Below, in pieces: positions 20,352-31,702 of a stretch of DNA of 64,000 bases. Below the pieces are notes generated by a model. It saw only the letters and a list, made by a program, of their open reading frames with translations. It made no database searches and was not told where the DNA came from. The position numbers were made by a program, and so were the translations under genes. Source of the DNA: Asterella californica (lineage: Eukaryota > Streptophyta > Marchantiopsida > Marchantiales > Aytoniaceae); NCBI GenBank assembly GCA_036924285.1, contig JAYKYS010000012.1, forward strand, positions 10,354,001-10,418,000. Reading direction: 5' to 3'. Within the stretch, counting starts at the first letter, position 1. Each line of letters starts with the position of its first letter.

Positions 20352-21635
20352 TGTCGGAGTGTAATCCGTCTACCTAGGAAAGCGCCGGGCTTCTGGCTGT
20401 GGTTGTTCACTCAAGAGGTTTTTAATTCAGGTTACAACAGGGGCTATAAACACTCACACAGATGTGTAAGATCTAGTAATATACCCAGAAGGCGAAATTC
20501 AGGTCTAGCCGGCAGTAACAGGATCCGGCGGTGAACTTTGACACTCACGGAGAGGAAAACTATGAAGGTTTAGACCTCTAAACTTCCCCTGCATGCAAAT
20601 GAGGTACTACTGAACTCACAGACGAAATTTCAGCCTGAGATCAAATTCTGACACGGAGATATGAACAGAAAAGTTTTGAGCAAGAAAACTACGGCAATTT
20701 CTGGTACCTAGCTGGCTATTTCAACCTATAACAGGAGTTTGGCTCGATCAATTTCAAAGTTTCTTACAGGATTTGCAGTCTACAGGGTGCTGAACATCCC
20801 TGTGAAGTTGGGACTCCTGAATGTACACAGAACTGCAGATCTCCTCCTCTGAAGTCGCTGCTCTAGATTAAGAGCTTTTCAGACCCCCTCAGCTTCAGCG
20901 GCCGCCCTGAATTACTCAGTTGCTCAATCGATATGAAACTTTTTGTGAAATCGTAGCCCTGCTGGCGGAGAACACAACCTCGAAGTTTTGAAGCAATTTC
21001 CTCAAATCTGCTGCGAGTGACACTGAAAACCCTAAATCCAACAAAAGTGATTCAATTCTAGCACAATCCGAACTTCAATTGCTCATAACTCCGTCTTTAT
21101 TGACTCAAATCGATCGAAATTTTCACTGGAAGTGCTTGGCATGACGAGCTCTCTCTCCTTGTCGTCTCAGATTTCGAAGATCCCTCACCAAATGCTCGAA
21201 CTCTACTCTAGAGTTCTGTTTCTAAATTTAGAGTTTAACAAAAGACAAAAACGGACCAATGGGAGTTCATAGCTCCACTTGGTTGTCCTTTAGTACCCTA
21301 AACCACGTGGCAACTTAGTTTTACTCATAGGCTACCACGTCAAGCCCCCTAGAGTGCCAGCGTAAAACTTAAATTACTTAAAACGACATGCAGCCCCGAA
21401 AAATAACTTAAATCAGCTAGAAAGCGTGCATGGGCGACACGCAAATACAACCCATGAGCTTAAGCCCTATCAACATGGTAATCAACCTACTAAGACTCAA
21501 AATAGTGTTAACACCGTATGCAAAGGTGTCAAACATATACATAAACGACTAGAAGTAATATAAGCTAACTTCTAGAACTACTAAACTCAAGCGTCGGAGT
21601 AGAAATATAACATGTAGCCGCCAAGTAGCGCGACA
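20352..21635 (-). repeat. LTR of gypsy element 2 (right copy, 5' LTR)
   Basis: The match to the left copy covers 20443-21635. The outer 91 bases are inferred from the inverted ends TGTCG...CGACA. It contains the CTGGCTGTGG block near 20391-20402 that also occurs in element 1. To the right at 21636 the sequence changes to unrelated DNA. Confidence 0.83.
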
Positions 21636-23290
21636 CCGCTCAAACAGATCAAAAACAACCGCCAACGTCGGAGCGGTGTCTCTAAGAAGAGTCGCATCCT
21701 TAACTCTCCTACGCATCTATCGATCTAGTGTCCCCTACCAGAACTGGACTGCCTATGCTTCCGTCATCTCTTGGGTAACGCTGATCAACCGTCTTATACG
21801 AGTAAACGTCTAACGTTATCGTATCGGATTTTGTGTGAAGGATGTCTAGGAAAACGTGAGGTTCTTGGCTGTGGAGATGTAGTGTACTGAACAGACACAA
21901 GAAAGAGAAAAAGAAGCACGAAAACGAGCGTCGCAATATATACTAACTCTCAATGTATATATAATGTCGGTTCTTTCACCCTAAGAATACAGAACTAAGA
22001 AATAGACCAGAGCGGTCTACAATCTACTTCAAAACCTCTAAAATGAGCCCCTGAATCACAACCTACAAAAAGAGCTGCACCAACATCACACGATTCAAAC
22101 CCGAGTCCAAACAACGTTCATGTGCAAGCTCTTAGCTAAAGCTAACTACCACAAGCTGTACATAACCAACTAGAACTCCAACGAACTAAAAAAGATGAAA
22201 ATAGTAGCGAAAGAATCGAAAAAGGTATATCTGAGAACTTTCTTCTTTCGCCAAACGGTCTTCAGATGTCGATAAGGTCTTCTTCCCTAACTCCGTTGGC
22301 CCAAGAAACCTTCAGATCCAACTCCCAACAGCTGAGATATCGTCAATTTTTGATCGCAGGTGACTGAACTTTCAAAAACTCCTCCCTGCAGCTTAAAATC
22401 ACACAAAACGTCAGAGGGTAACCTTCAGAACCATGTCGTTTGGTCGCGAAGGATAAGCAAACCACACATTCTCAATCAGAATCTCTCCTTCATCCGAAGG
22501 ATCCCTGCTACCCACAAAAGTGCAATAAGGCTACTAAAAGAGAATCCAGTCTGAAGTTTTAAGGAAAAAGAAAACTTTGCACGAAACCGAGCAACTGACA
22601 TAACCCATTTAGGAGACAATACAAGATCAATGTCTCAAAACCACAGCAGGAGTAATCACGCACCGCAGACCAAGTGCAAGATAAGGTTACGAGTGTTGAA
22701 AACAACGTACTAGTTGGACCCGAACTGAAATCGAACTAAGTACAGTTTGCTGCATCCAGATAATTAATCCAACTGTGAACTATATCTGGTCTGCATACCG
22801 GAGCGGTAGTTTATCGCCAGCTTCGAGCATGGAGGATTTACGGTCCATGAGTTGAAAGACACGCTGGCTAGCTCCAACTGTCAGAAGTCGGAAGTTTGAC
22901 CAATCATCTTCCATCAAGTTCCCTTCACGTTTTTTAGAGTTAGAGGTACTTCCCGTGATCCATTCGCGGAGTGCTGAATATGGTTAGAAAGCTTGGGAGA
23001 CGAGGATGTCCGTGGACTCAATGGTTGCTCGATTTGAAGCACGGATGACAGCGTTTCGATCAATTGAAGCTGAGGGGGTCAAATTCATGACCAATTTTGT
23101 TTCCGAGAGGTCTTTCTCACTTACTGGGAGTTCTATGAGGTTGTTAGAGACGAATTGACTGTTGCTAGAAAGCTCTTGAGATGGGCTTGCTGATGGGCTC
23201 TGAGATCAATCAATTTCAAGCTGGAGTGAACGAGTTATGGCTGACTAAAGTTGGGTGTCTCAAATCGGAGGCTATGAGAATAAGCGATAG
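21636..23290. other. Intergenic, mostly unassigned; possible LTR fragment
   Basis: No coding gene was recognised. At about 21866-21880 the string gttcttggctgtggag resembles the U5 block of both gypsy LTRs, so 21636-21960 may be a diverged LTR end of another relative. Between 22200 and 22560 several cttcagat and cgaagg motifs recall the nested 3.2-kb insertion. From 22800 to 23285 the sequence resembles non-coding gypsy 5' DNA but has no testable landmark. Confidence 0.35.
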
Positions 23291-24560
23291 GAGGGGATGA
23301 TTTCTTGACTGAGGTTGAGAAGATTGTTTTTGAGCAAATGATAGTGGATCATGGTAAAGCATTTTCTTTTTCAGCGGAGGAGATAGTTTGTGGATTTAAA
23401 GATAGTAGCACCTATGGTTATATTCAAAATCCCTCGTGTGTCTTGGGATCTGAAATCGATTCTTGTTCCTTGTGCCTTACTACCTAAACTCATTGAATTG
23501 CTGAAAGAGAAAGTACGGATAGGAATACTTGAGCCGTCTATGGGGTCATACTCTAGCAGGTGGTTCACTGTATCCAAGAAGTCAAAAGCCTTGCGCTTCA
23601 TTCAAGATCTACAGTCTGCGAATAATGTGATCATTCGTGATGTTGGGACGGGTCTATGAGATAGCGGAGGCATTTGCAGGGAGAGCTATCTATTCTATTG
23701 GAGATCTATATTCTGGTTATGATCAGTTTCAGTTAGCTGTCGAGAGTAGATATTTGACCACTATATGTACACCTTTGGGATTGATGCGGATGTGTACTCT
23801 CAAGGAGCGACAAACTCAGTGACTCGTATGCAGAATGTGATGCATAAGATATTACGGGAGTTTGTACTTGAGGTTATCATTCCATTTCTATAAAAGGTTG
23901 CGCGGTTGAAGACAAGGATGAAGCAATACTCGCAAGTGGATGTAAGAGGTTTGTTGTAGATCACATCATAGATGTAGAACGCATTTTGACTCGTCTGGAG
24001 GAGTGGATACAATCCAAAGACGATTGGCTGGGCGATAGGATCAAGATGATGCGAGTGGTGTGCGATTTATCTCTAGGTTGGGGACTAGAATCTTGACGGA
24101 CAAGCAACGAGATTATCCTCAAGTGAGCATGAGTAGTGGGGTGTGATCACCATGGTGAAGTCAGATCGTGAGTTTTTTATTGGTGCTCATATAGTCTTCA
24201 AAACAGACTGTCTATCTTTGCTTGGCATGATATCCAACTGTAACACGCCGACATAGCGATGTTGCGTTGGATTGTCTACATCAAGAGCTTGAAACCAGAG
24301 CTGAAGCATATAAAAGATAAGGAGAATGTATTAGCAGATATGTTGTCAAGAGCTCGTTATATAGACGACAATGATATGTTTTCAGAAGCTGAGGAAGAAA
24401 AAAAAAAAGATGTTCGGTGTCAGGTTGGTCGACAAGTTACAGACTCGGAGCCCTTGATGTTTAAAAAAGAGTTTTACACATGTAGACTTCGTGACATAAG
24501 ATATTTTTTGAGTTCGTTGGAGAGAATGCAGAGAACCATCAGCTGGGAGAGAAGCTATAC
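23290..24560 (+). pseudogene. Third gypsy copy: RT-RNase H relic on plus strand
   Basis: The sequence reads GDDFLTEVEKIVFEQMIVDHGKAFSFSAEE, then (after a frame change) IPRVSWDLKSILVP, then YSIGDLYSGYDQFQLAVESR. All three match the RT regions of elements 1 and 2. The FLDD box is destroyed at about 23885 by a small deletion and stop. At about 24002 an internal deletion joins the RT thumb to mid RNase H. The last open part (24259-24564) has LADMLSRARYIDDNDMF and stops before integrase. Nothing here can be functional. It is nearer to element 1 than to element 2 at the residues compared. Confidence 0.82.
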
Positions 24561-24564
24561 ATAG

Positions 24565-25800
24565 ATGTGACATGTATGTATTTGATCAAAAGATATCAAT
24601 CATCTCTGCATTGGAATCTTCTCGTAATTCAAGCATTTGATGAAACTACAAAACAGAGTGCAAGCAGAAGGGTATCTGGAGCATAAGGAATTGGGACATA
24701 TAAAATCAAAATCATAACTAGATTTAGAAGTTAGATGATCAAGTATTTCTTCTCTAACAGATTTGTACAAAATTAATTCCTAGAGATATACATCTCTTCC
24801 GCAAAAGAACTCAGGTAAACTAAACCCCAGTGCACTTCCATTTGAGATTTTACTCAACCAAGGTATAATACAAAACTTATTTTCTTTCGTCTTGCATTAG
24901 TCAATATCCCGACTATAAATCGATTTTCCCAAATAAACTGGTAACTGTTAATTGCCACCTCACTTGACAAACAAGTTGGCTACATTGCAACTATACGGTA
25001 TATTTTAAATAAGTAACTCCTTTTATTACAGAATATAATAGTCTTCAATTCTATTTACACCTTGGAAAAAAGTTGATTGGTTTCGCGGGTACTTGTTCTT
25101 TACTCCACTCGCGCTAATGTACTAATTTTAAGTTACTTCCACGTTCATATCGATGCAAATAGCTCTGAAGAATATAGCCAATAAACATCCACTTCATGCG
25201 TCAAACTGATCCTCCAACGGATATGACGAGAGAAACAACGAAAGTGGTGGTGGAAATAGCAATTTCTGTATTGGTCTAGACTTTCCTTTGAAGACCGTAG
25301 ATGACCTTTACCGTCAGTGGCTGGCGGAGAGAGTGAGATGTGGCAGATCCACGCCTTCCTCATGAGAGGCAGTTGAAGAGGCGTGACAATGATTACGACG
25401 TTGCACCAAGAAACTGCTACCAGAAACCAAACTCTAGAAACCAGAAAGAGAGGCCAGAAATTTGCTTCATCATATACTCTTCGGGGTGTTAGTTGCTTGG
25501 CCCTTCGGGTCCCTCTTTCCCCTTGTTCGGCTCGATGGGGTCTTCCTATCCGTTTGGTATTCATTGTGTCTCGCTTTTACTTCACATCTCTAATATGTTG
25601 GTTTTGCTTGATCATACCGATTATCGATTGTGAAATCATTTACTTTGTCATGTTAAACTGAACATATCGGTTTTTCAGGTATTGTATCGTCTGACGTGTA
25701 TGTTGTTTTCAGAACGATTTGAATTCGCAGAAGATTTGGTCCCGTTTGTGTTCCTCGCATACAGAATCGAAGATAGTAAAATGACAAACGAAATGATAAA
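24565..25800. repeat. AT-rich intergenic DNA with one dispersed repeat copy
   Basis: No gene was recognised. At about 25460-25580 lies a minus-oriented copy of a dispersed repeat whose hallmark is caatgaatagcaaacgg followed by gaagaccccatc. Other copies are at 27120-27270, 27530-27597 and 31400-31570. The open frame at 25145-25564 on the minus strand overlaps this repeat and has no recognisable domain. Confidence 0.5.
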
Positions 25801-25932
25801 ATAACTGGTTTTACTTTCGGTAACTAGTCAAGGTATGATAAAACAATACATCGCTAAGAAATGTGTGATCGAGACTTCGAGCAAAACAAACCTACTACTA
25901 CTGGACGTGTGATCAAGCAAATTTCTAAAGAG
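25800..25932 (-). repeat. Single arm of a MITE related to the 40.1-kb element
   Basis: The bases ataaaacaatacatcgctaa, then aaacaaacctact and gtgatcaagcaaattt, match the reverse complement of the left arm of the foldback element at 40111-40509. Only one arm was found here, so this is a truncated copy. The shared stretch is about 90-130 bases with scattered differences. Confidence 0.6.
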
Positions 25933-27110
25933 AGACTGTGAACGCAAATCTGGACGATACCGTAGTACAGTGTCTAACACCTTCTGAGTCCTGACAAAGT
26001 GTGGTTCGTATGCAGTTTCCGCGAGATTTTCAAGCTAGATTCCCCCGCTAAAGACAGGCGATACAGTAGGAGAGTACAGTCGTACGAAGGTACACGGACC
26101 GAATGCATCTACGTAAGTCTTGAGTCCGTATGAACATGAAACATGGAGCCCTGGTTGGGTCCGATGGTCCACAAGCTGGTTGGCGGAAGATCTGACATGG
26201 AGACCGTCGGAAAGAGGACGTGAAGGAAAGGCCAAAATTCAAGAGATAAGACGGATGTTCAGTCCGTCCACCCTCTCGATATCCGAAACTCGGAGGTAAG
26301 AAGGGCTCTAAAACAGCCACATTCGAGCCCATTCCTCGTCCATATGTCCTGTTAACTTCACACGACCACACGTTGTTTCGAGAAATGTGTTGGATGAGCG
26401 TCAATATACTCTGCATCCAGCAAGCTACGAACTCCTTCGATGTATCTCACAGTTTCCCAGATATTTTCGTCCTGTCTCTACTTATCCACATGACTGAACA
26501 GTATGTTCCGTCCACTTCTTCGGTCTTCCTACTTTGAAGGTCACGTAAGGAGACACAGGTACACTGTACATATAATGATAAGCACTTTCTCTCTCATCTG
26601 CTACACAAAGTTTTCTGTTCACTGAATTCAATCCAACTTTCTGGCTAGGAGACTGTATTTGTCGCGGGGAGCCATTCTTCTGTAATATCAGCTATGCCTC
26701 GTATAGATATGCCTTACAGTACAATCGGCGAGAGGTGATAGTGAACAAATATGAGGATGTGTTGGAGAGTTTAGGTTCAGTCAGCTCAGCAGGGACCATC
26801 AATTTCGACATCAGCTCCCAGTTCTGATTCATTTGACCAGGATCAGTGCACATGGATGGCTGGCTTGCTTTACAGTACTGCATGCCAATGAAGCATTTTG
26901 TTCAGCTCCGTGGAAAGTTAGGAAGCTGGGAAAGTTACTAGCTCCTGGAATCTGAGAGCCTCTTTACCGGGACGCAGAAACAAAGATCCAGAACCTGTCA
27001 CCAGACCGACGTTTTCCACCGTCATGCGCACTACAGTAGTGAAGTAGAAATGCTCGACGTTGAAATATTTCATGACGTCAGGGTTGTGTCAAACCTTCCC
27101 CATCAAACCA
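25933..27110. other. Intergenic DNA, nothing recognised
   Basis: The longest open frame is 122 codons (minus, 26048-26416). It has no domain, signal or membrane segment that I recognise and I do not call it a gene. No tRNA, tandem repeat or LTR was seen. Confidence 0.4.
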
Positions 27111-27114
27111 GTAA

Positions 27115-27597
27115 AAAGAGAAAATGAGAAGCAAAGAATAGCCAACGGATGGGAAGACCCCATCAAGCCTTACAAAGGAAAGAGGAATTCGAAGGGAGAA
27201 ATAACATCGTGGCTAAGCACGCTATTAGTAGTTCTAAGGTCTCCTATCTCTCCTAAAATATCACACACATCGGTAAATCAAAACTACTGCATACAACAAG
27301 TGCAAATAGAGATAGCAATCGCCTATTACAATTGTTCTCTTGTGGACCGCGCCTGCTAAAGCTCTCAAGAGAACTCCTTTACGAGATTAAGGAAAGTAAG
27401 GAAATTAATGACAATAACCAAATCTATACTGTATTTTTCAATAAATTCTATCACATTCCCTCGACTCGACTATATTTTTCGGCCGGTGTGCGGGAGTCGA
27501 ATCCAAGACTACCGCTTGTTAGAACTTGTTGATAGGGTCTTTCTATCCGTTTGCTATTCATTGCGTCGCGTGTTACCTTGTTAGAACTTGGGGCGTG
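27115..27597. mobile_element. Foldback/MITE-like element with ~60-bp inverted ends
   Basis: The left end (about 27120-27190) contains aatagccaacggatgggaag and accccatcaagcc. The right end (27530-27595) carries the inverted counterpart (ttgatagggtctttctatcc, then gtttgctattcattgcg). The arms agree at roughly three quarters of positions. There is no coding capacity in about 480 bp. Two further single arms lie at 25460-25580 (minus) and 31400-31570 (plus), so this is a small dispersed family. Target duplication could not be fixed. Confidence 0.5.
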
Positions 27598-27623
27598 ACC
27601 TGTAGACTAGGTGGTCACGCCCC
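27590..27623. other. 11-bp perfect hairpin
   Basis: GGGGCGTGACC and GGTCACGCCCC form a perfect GC-rich stem with a 12-base loop, immediately beyond the right end of the foldback element. No T-run follows on either strand. It may be a recombination footprint. Confidence 0.5.
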
Positions 27624-28106
27624 CGGAGAGGAGAAAACTTGTTCCTCTCTCGCACGACACTCCCAAGTTTTACCTTCCATGATAGCACGATACGCCGTCA
27701 CGGATGTACGTGCATAGTCAAGAGACGGTATGAATGCAGGTCATGTACGTGCATGGATGATGTACGTACATCTCGTGCATGTTATTTTCATGGTATGCTC
27801 CTGTTGACGTTCGATTTAATGGTATGCACTGAAAGGGCGGTCACTTTTAATCCATGCTTATGCGACGACGTGGAGTAACGATCAACTCTGCGCCCTCAGT
27901 TCCCTTCTTACCACAAGGATGGATAGATATGTTGGACGATATATCTACAGATAGACTCGTGGCTCCTACGCAAGAGAACAGGAAGTGAAACCTAACCTGA
28001 ATTAGATGCACTCAGTTCTCCATCCTTGCTCAGCAAACGGGAACTCCCTTCGCTCATGAGCTCTTTCTGAATATGAAGATGACAAAAGTTTTGTGGAAGA
28101 GTCGAG

Positions 28107-28331
28107 TCACGTCCAATGCTCGGGGAGTTCCGGTTTTTAGAGTAGTGACTTCCGGTACTTTTTGATAATTTCCGGTGGATCAAATCTGTCGGAAATTTTC
28201 CAAAGGAAAAATTTACTTTTTAGTGTAGATTTGGTAAACTTTCCGACAAATGCCGATATGCTTTGCATTCTACCAGAAATTTCCCATTTTTCACGAAAAA
28301 ACTCCTCGAGCACTGAGTCTGTCTCACGTCC
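28107..28331. mobile_element. Candidate ~210-bp MITE (hAT-like)
   Basis: caatgctcggggagtt (28114-28129) and aactcctcgagcactg (28300-28315) are inverted repeats with two or three mismatches. TCACGTCC occurs on both sides (28107-28114 and 28324-28331), fitting an 8-bp target duplication. However, the right copy lies eight bases beyond the inverted repeat, so the border is uncertain. The interior has further inverted pieces (tgtcggaaa and tttccgaca). No ORF is present. Confidence 0.45.
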
Positions 28332-28694
28332 GCTTTATTATCAGCAGTAAAAAGGTGATCGTTACACAGGTAGTGATCCAAACTCAGTCTCATAAGTAGG
28401 ATAGTTATTAGAAGTTGACACTCGAAGCCTAGTTCCCAAGGAAGGAGTTGGCAGAGTTGGACGAACAGCCACTGGAAAGAGGACAAAATTACGCTAACCA
28501 TTATGCACAAACCAAAATTTTAAAATTCAAACAGAGTGATGTCGTGAAGGTGCTGGTATGAGCATCTGAAAATACTTCTTAGTTCTGGATGCAGATGAAA
28601 AGAGAACAAGGAAACTGACTGCATATTAAAATCTGCCAGTGATAGAGAAGCGAAAATGATGAAATGCGGCTACCAGCAGAACAAAGGACTGAAT

Positions 28695-28759
28695 TTTCTT
28701 GTTCTTTCATACTGTCCCATCCATGTGACATGGATGGGACAGTATGAAAGAACAAGAAA
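28695..28759. other. 65-bp near-perfect palindrome
   Basis: Two 32-base arms are perfect inverted copies around a single G at 28727. The left arm starts tttcttgttctttcatactg and ends atccatgt. The arms contain no mismatch, which points to recent origin or active maintenance. Weaker inverted similarity continues outside (acaaaggac at 28681 and gtcctttgt near 28798). It could be a foldback insertion, a small-RNA precursor or a palindrome from break repair. Confidence 0.85.
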
Positions 28760-29122
28760 GATAAGATGAAATGATGATTTGCCAATTGTGAGACTCTGTC
28801 CTTTGTCATCATCAACTGATAAGGTCACAAACAGCTACCTATTGAGACACGAAAATGAAGTTAATGCATCTCGAACATCGACCTAAACCCAAAAATAGAA
28901 ATTAAAAAATGCACACGTGCACTTACAGTCATCAAAGCTTGACAGCGATCCTGTCAAAGACCTCGACCAACCCTCCTAAGACATGACAAATCAATTGGCA
29001 GTTCTCTGCTAACTATTGCATAGTCCTGGAATCTAGTTGATGTTGTGTGTTGAAACGAGCATCTACTGCAAGCTCTTCGACCCCCTTTATGACTTGACCG
29101 AATTCTCTAAAACCTCCATTAT

Positions 29123-29620
29123 TCACTTTTGATTTTCATTGCCTTGTCTTTTTCTCTTTCTCATGCTCCGTGAACCATCAGATGGTTCATCTTCAAGCTG
29201 CTCATCTAATACTTCGGACATCATTGACGAATCTGCAGAACTGGGTAGATGCACTGCTGGTTTAGTACCACAAAAAGAATCTATCAAATCATACAAGAAC
29301 TCATCGAATGAGATGGATAAATCTTTAGCTCTCATGTTCGTGGGACTTCTCGAGTGGAAGGTCTCGTTGTCAGACTGTTTTTTTCAATCTTTGATCTTGC
29401 GATAAGCCTCTTGGAGATGATTCCACTTGGTTTTGGCTTGTTTTGCAACAGACACTCCTTTCACTCGACACCTCTCTAAAATATCATGTCACTTCATAGT
29501 GCTTCTGACAATGACATCTCTACTAGAAGCATTCTGCCCTTCAAACCACTGATCCCTTTTGGCTTCGATCAAAACAAGCACTTCTCAATGATCCCATTGA
29601 CAGCACGAGTTACCTGAACT
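29123..29620 (-). pseudogene. Myb/SANT-like (trihelix-type) DNA-binding protein pseudogene
   Basis: The minus strand encodes AKRDQWFEGQNASSRDVIV, then DILERCRVKGVSVAKQAKTK, WNHLQEAYRKIKD and finally an acidic/basic tail (EPSDGSRSMRKRKRQGNENQ). This has the spaced aromatic residues of a Myb/SANT-like or trihelix domain, as found in host factors and in the accessory protein of PIF/Harbinger transposons. Two in-frame TGA stops occur where Trp is expected (after STMK and after KIKD). The N-terminus is not found. No Harbinger transposase is recognisable nearby. The family assignment is from pattern memory. Confidence 0.6.
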
Positions 29621-29639
29621 AGGTGGAGGTACAGGCTGC

Positions 29640-31390
29640 GGACTGCTCAAGGAGCCTGGTGGTTGAGTGTTGGTCATAGTAGGGGAATGCTTTTGACCTT
29701 CCAAGAAAAGAAAAGGAAGTTGAGAGTCGTACAATTCGATTCCAACATATGACCTAAGTGAAGTTTAAATCCATTTCTCTCACAAAGAAGCTAGTCAGAA
29801 AAAAAGAAGTTTCTTTTGCAGTGAAAAAAGTCAAAAACCCAAGAACTCTGCAGCGCCACAGAGCAGAAGATCAGCACAAGGACTGCCAATAACACAATGC
29901 ATAAATACAGACAGATAAATGATAGCAGTTCACATGAAAAATATCACAATCGAGAACACAAAGATAATAGCACAACGCAAGAATGATAGCAATGCATGAT
30001 AAAAAATCAAATGGATAGCGCAAGCACGATAGCAACATAGAAGATCAATAATAAAATGGACAGCGGGGTCACACCGAAGATAAAAAATAAACCGGAAGCA
30101 TTATCACGAGATCAGCATGCATTTAACTTGGGCAAATTTCCGCGTGGTCTCTGCTCTATCCATTGCCGTTTCATTCAACTACATTGTGATGCTTCGAGCT
30201 TGACACATATATGCGAGAATACCTCCACAGGACTCTCAGGTACACGCTTCATACACATAACACTGAGGTGTTCAATTCGCAGCAACAGTAGTCGATGTTA
30301 AGTAGGCATATATGTCAATCTTGTAAACCGTTTTCTCGACCTGTTGTGATGAAGTTCAGGAGGTAAGTGCTATCGGTTTTCGACTCTGAGGAAAAGACAA
30401 GCGACCTGCAACTCCCGAGTCCTGACCATGATCCAGTTTCAACATAGACACGGACTTTAATTATGCAGAAGCCGATCAGAATCATCGACACCTGCACAAT
30501 TCACATGTACCATTTCTTCCATTGCGAAAGGTTCTTCTCATACAGAAGTTGGAGAGTTTATTTTCTTGGGTTTGGGAGAGTTCAAAATTTATAAATCTTG
30601 AGTGTGGACTTTGTTGGTGGTTCTCCTACTCAAGTCACACTCGGATGAGGAAAACGCATATGTTGTGTTTTGCATAATGCTAAATATAATAAATGTTCAA
30701 ATAAAGTCTATGCGGTTCTTTTCCTCGATTGAAATCTGGATGGAAAACTATCATGAAATAATTCGCATTAGAGAAAAACTCCACGTATATATAAAGTTAT
30801 TCTCTCGAATGAATCATAACATTTATTTTCATCTAGTTTGATTTAAGACCTAACCTTATGTGAAGAATGGGTTAACCAACAAATTAAGGTCCTTGAACAC
30901 CATTTCATCCTCGAATGGAAGCGACGTGAATATAAACAAGTTTAATTTCACATCTTCAGATACATACGACTAGACGAGCCAGCATACATCGTGATTTCAA
31001 CGATAGTCCGACTACGACTGCAGTCGATACCGGCACCTTAACCGGTAGGGGACTGAAGAAGTAAATGTGAACTTCGGGGGTTTAAAGGAACTCTATGGTT
31101 GTTACAGGGGACTGACACAGACTGAGAAAGTAAAAAGCTATCTGGACACCGCAGTTACTGTCGATTCAGTTGCGCTTTTAACAACGCTACTTCGCCCATT
31201 CCCAAGCCCGGTGGGGCTCCTAGTCGCCACGTTAGCTCCGGCCGGGTCCCTATGTTCAGACTGCCGTTGCTGCGCCGAAGCATAGACCAACGTGGCGCAA
31301 GCCGACCCGCCGTGACCGCTATTATTCTTTCCAGGTCGTTTTCAAGTCTACGGTACTACCCCGACCTTACAGTTCCCTTTTTATTGAAAT
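29640..31390. other. Intergenic DNA, nothing recognised
   Basis: No convincing gene was found; all open frames are under 90 codons and lack recognisable domains. The part 29930-30060 is rich in short A-rich degenerate repeats (gatagca and aagataa variants). The part 31130-31390 is GC-richer and leads directly into the dispersed repeat at 31395, so it may belong to that element. Confidence 0.4.
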
Positions 31391-31394
31391 CGTG

Positions 31395-31570
31395 AAACAC
31401 ACGACACAATGAATAGCAAACGCATCGAAAGACCCCATCAAGCCTTACAAGGGAAAGAAGGAACTAAGTGCCATGTAACAAACGCCCCGAAAGGAGGAAC
31501 ACCGGGACTAAGCTCCGCTATCACTAGTTCTAAGATCGTCTATCGTCTCTATCACGTCACTCCTGGTGCT
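31395..31570 (+). repeat. Dispersed repeat copy (same family as 27.1 kb)
   Basis: It shares gacacaatgaatagcaaacg, gaaagaccccatcaagcc and ctagttctaag with 27120-27270 in the same order. Similarity extends over about 150 bases. No inverted partner was seen to its right within 500 bases. Confidence 0.55.
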
Positions 31571-31702
31571 CAGCATCTCCTCCTGAGAATCCGATTCCGA
31601 TCTAGAGTGAATGATCTGGAAAGAGACAGTCTTCTTAGACACACTCCTAGGCTCCATCTTCCTCGGCGGTGAAGAGTCTTCCGTACCGCTGGAGTCGTCT
31701 TC

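Larger units (their letters stand above)
10482..21635 (-). mobile_element. Ty3/gypsy LTR retrotransposon, element 2 (with nested insertion)
   Basis: It has the same lineage and gene order as element 1, with LTRs at 20352-21635 and 10482-11674. Its gag is interrupted at codon level by the insertion 16898-20092. It also lacks the gag C-terminal linker and zinc knuckle: at about 16450 the helical gag domain passes directly into the DUF4100-like region. Pol is broken into five or six open pieces. LTR similarity of about 99 percent by eye suggests that some frame breaks are recent or, alternatively, sequence errors. Confidence 0.88.

Noticed and set aside
26048..26416. 122-codon minus-strand open frame
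   Set aside because: No domain, no splice partners, and chance frames of this length are expected in 64 kb read in six frames.
31015..31050. ggttaaggtgccggtatcgactgcag on the minus strand, reminiscent of a tRNA D-arm and anticodon arm
   Set aside because: No B box or acceptor stem at the right distance; probably chance.
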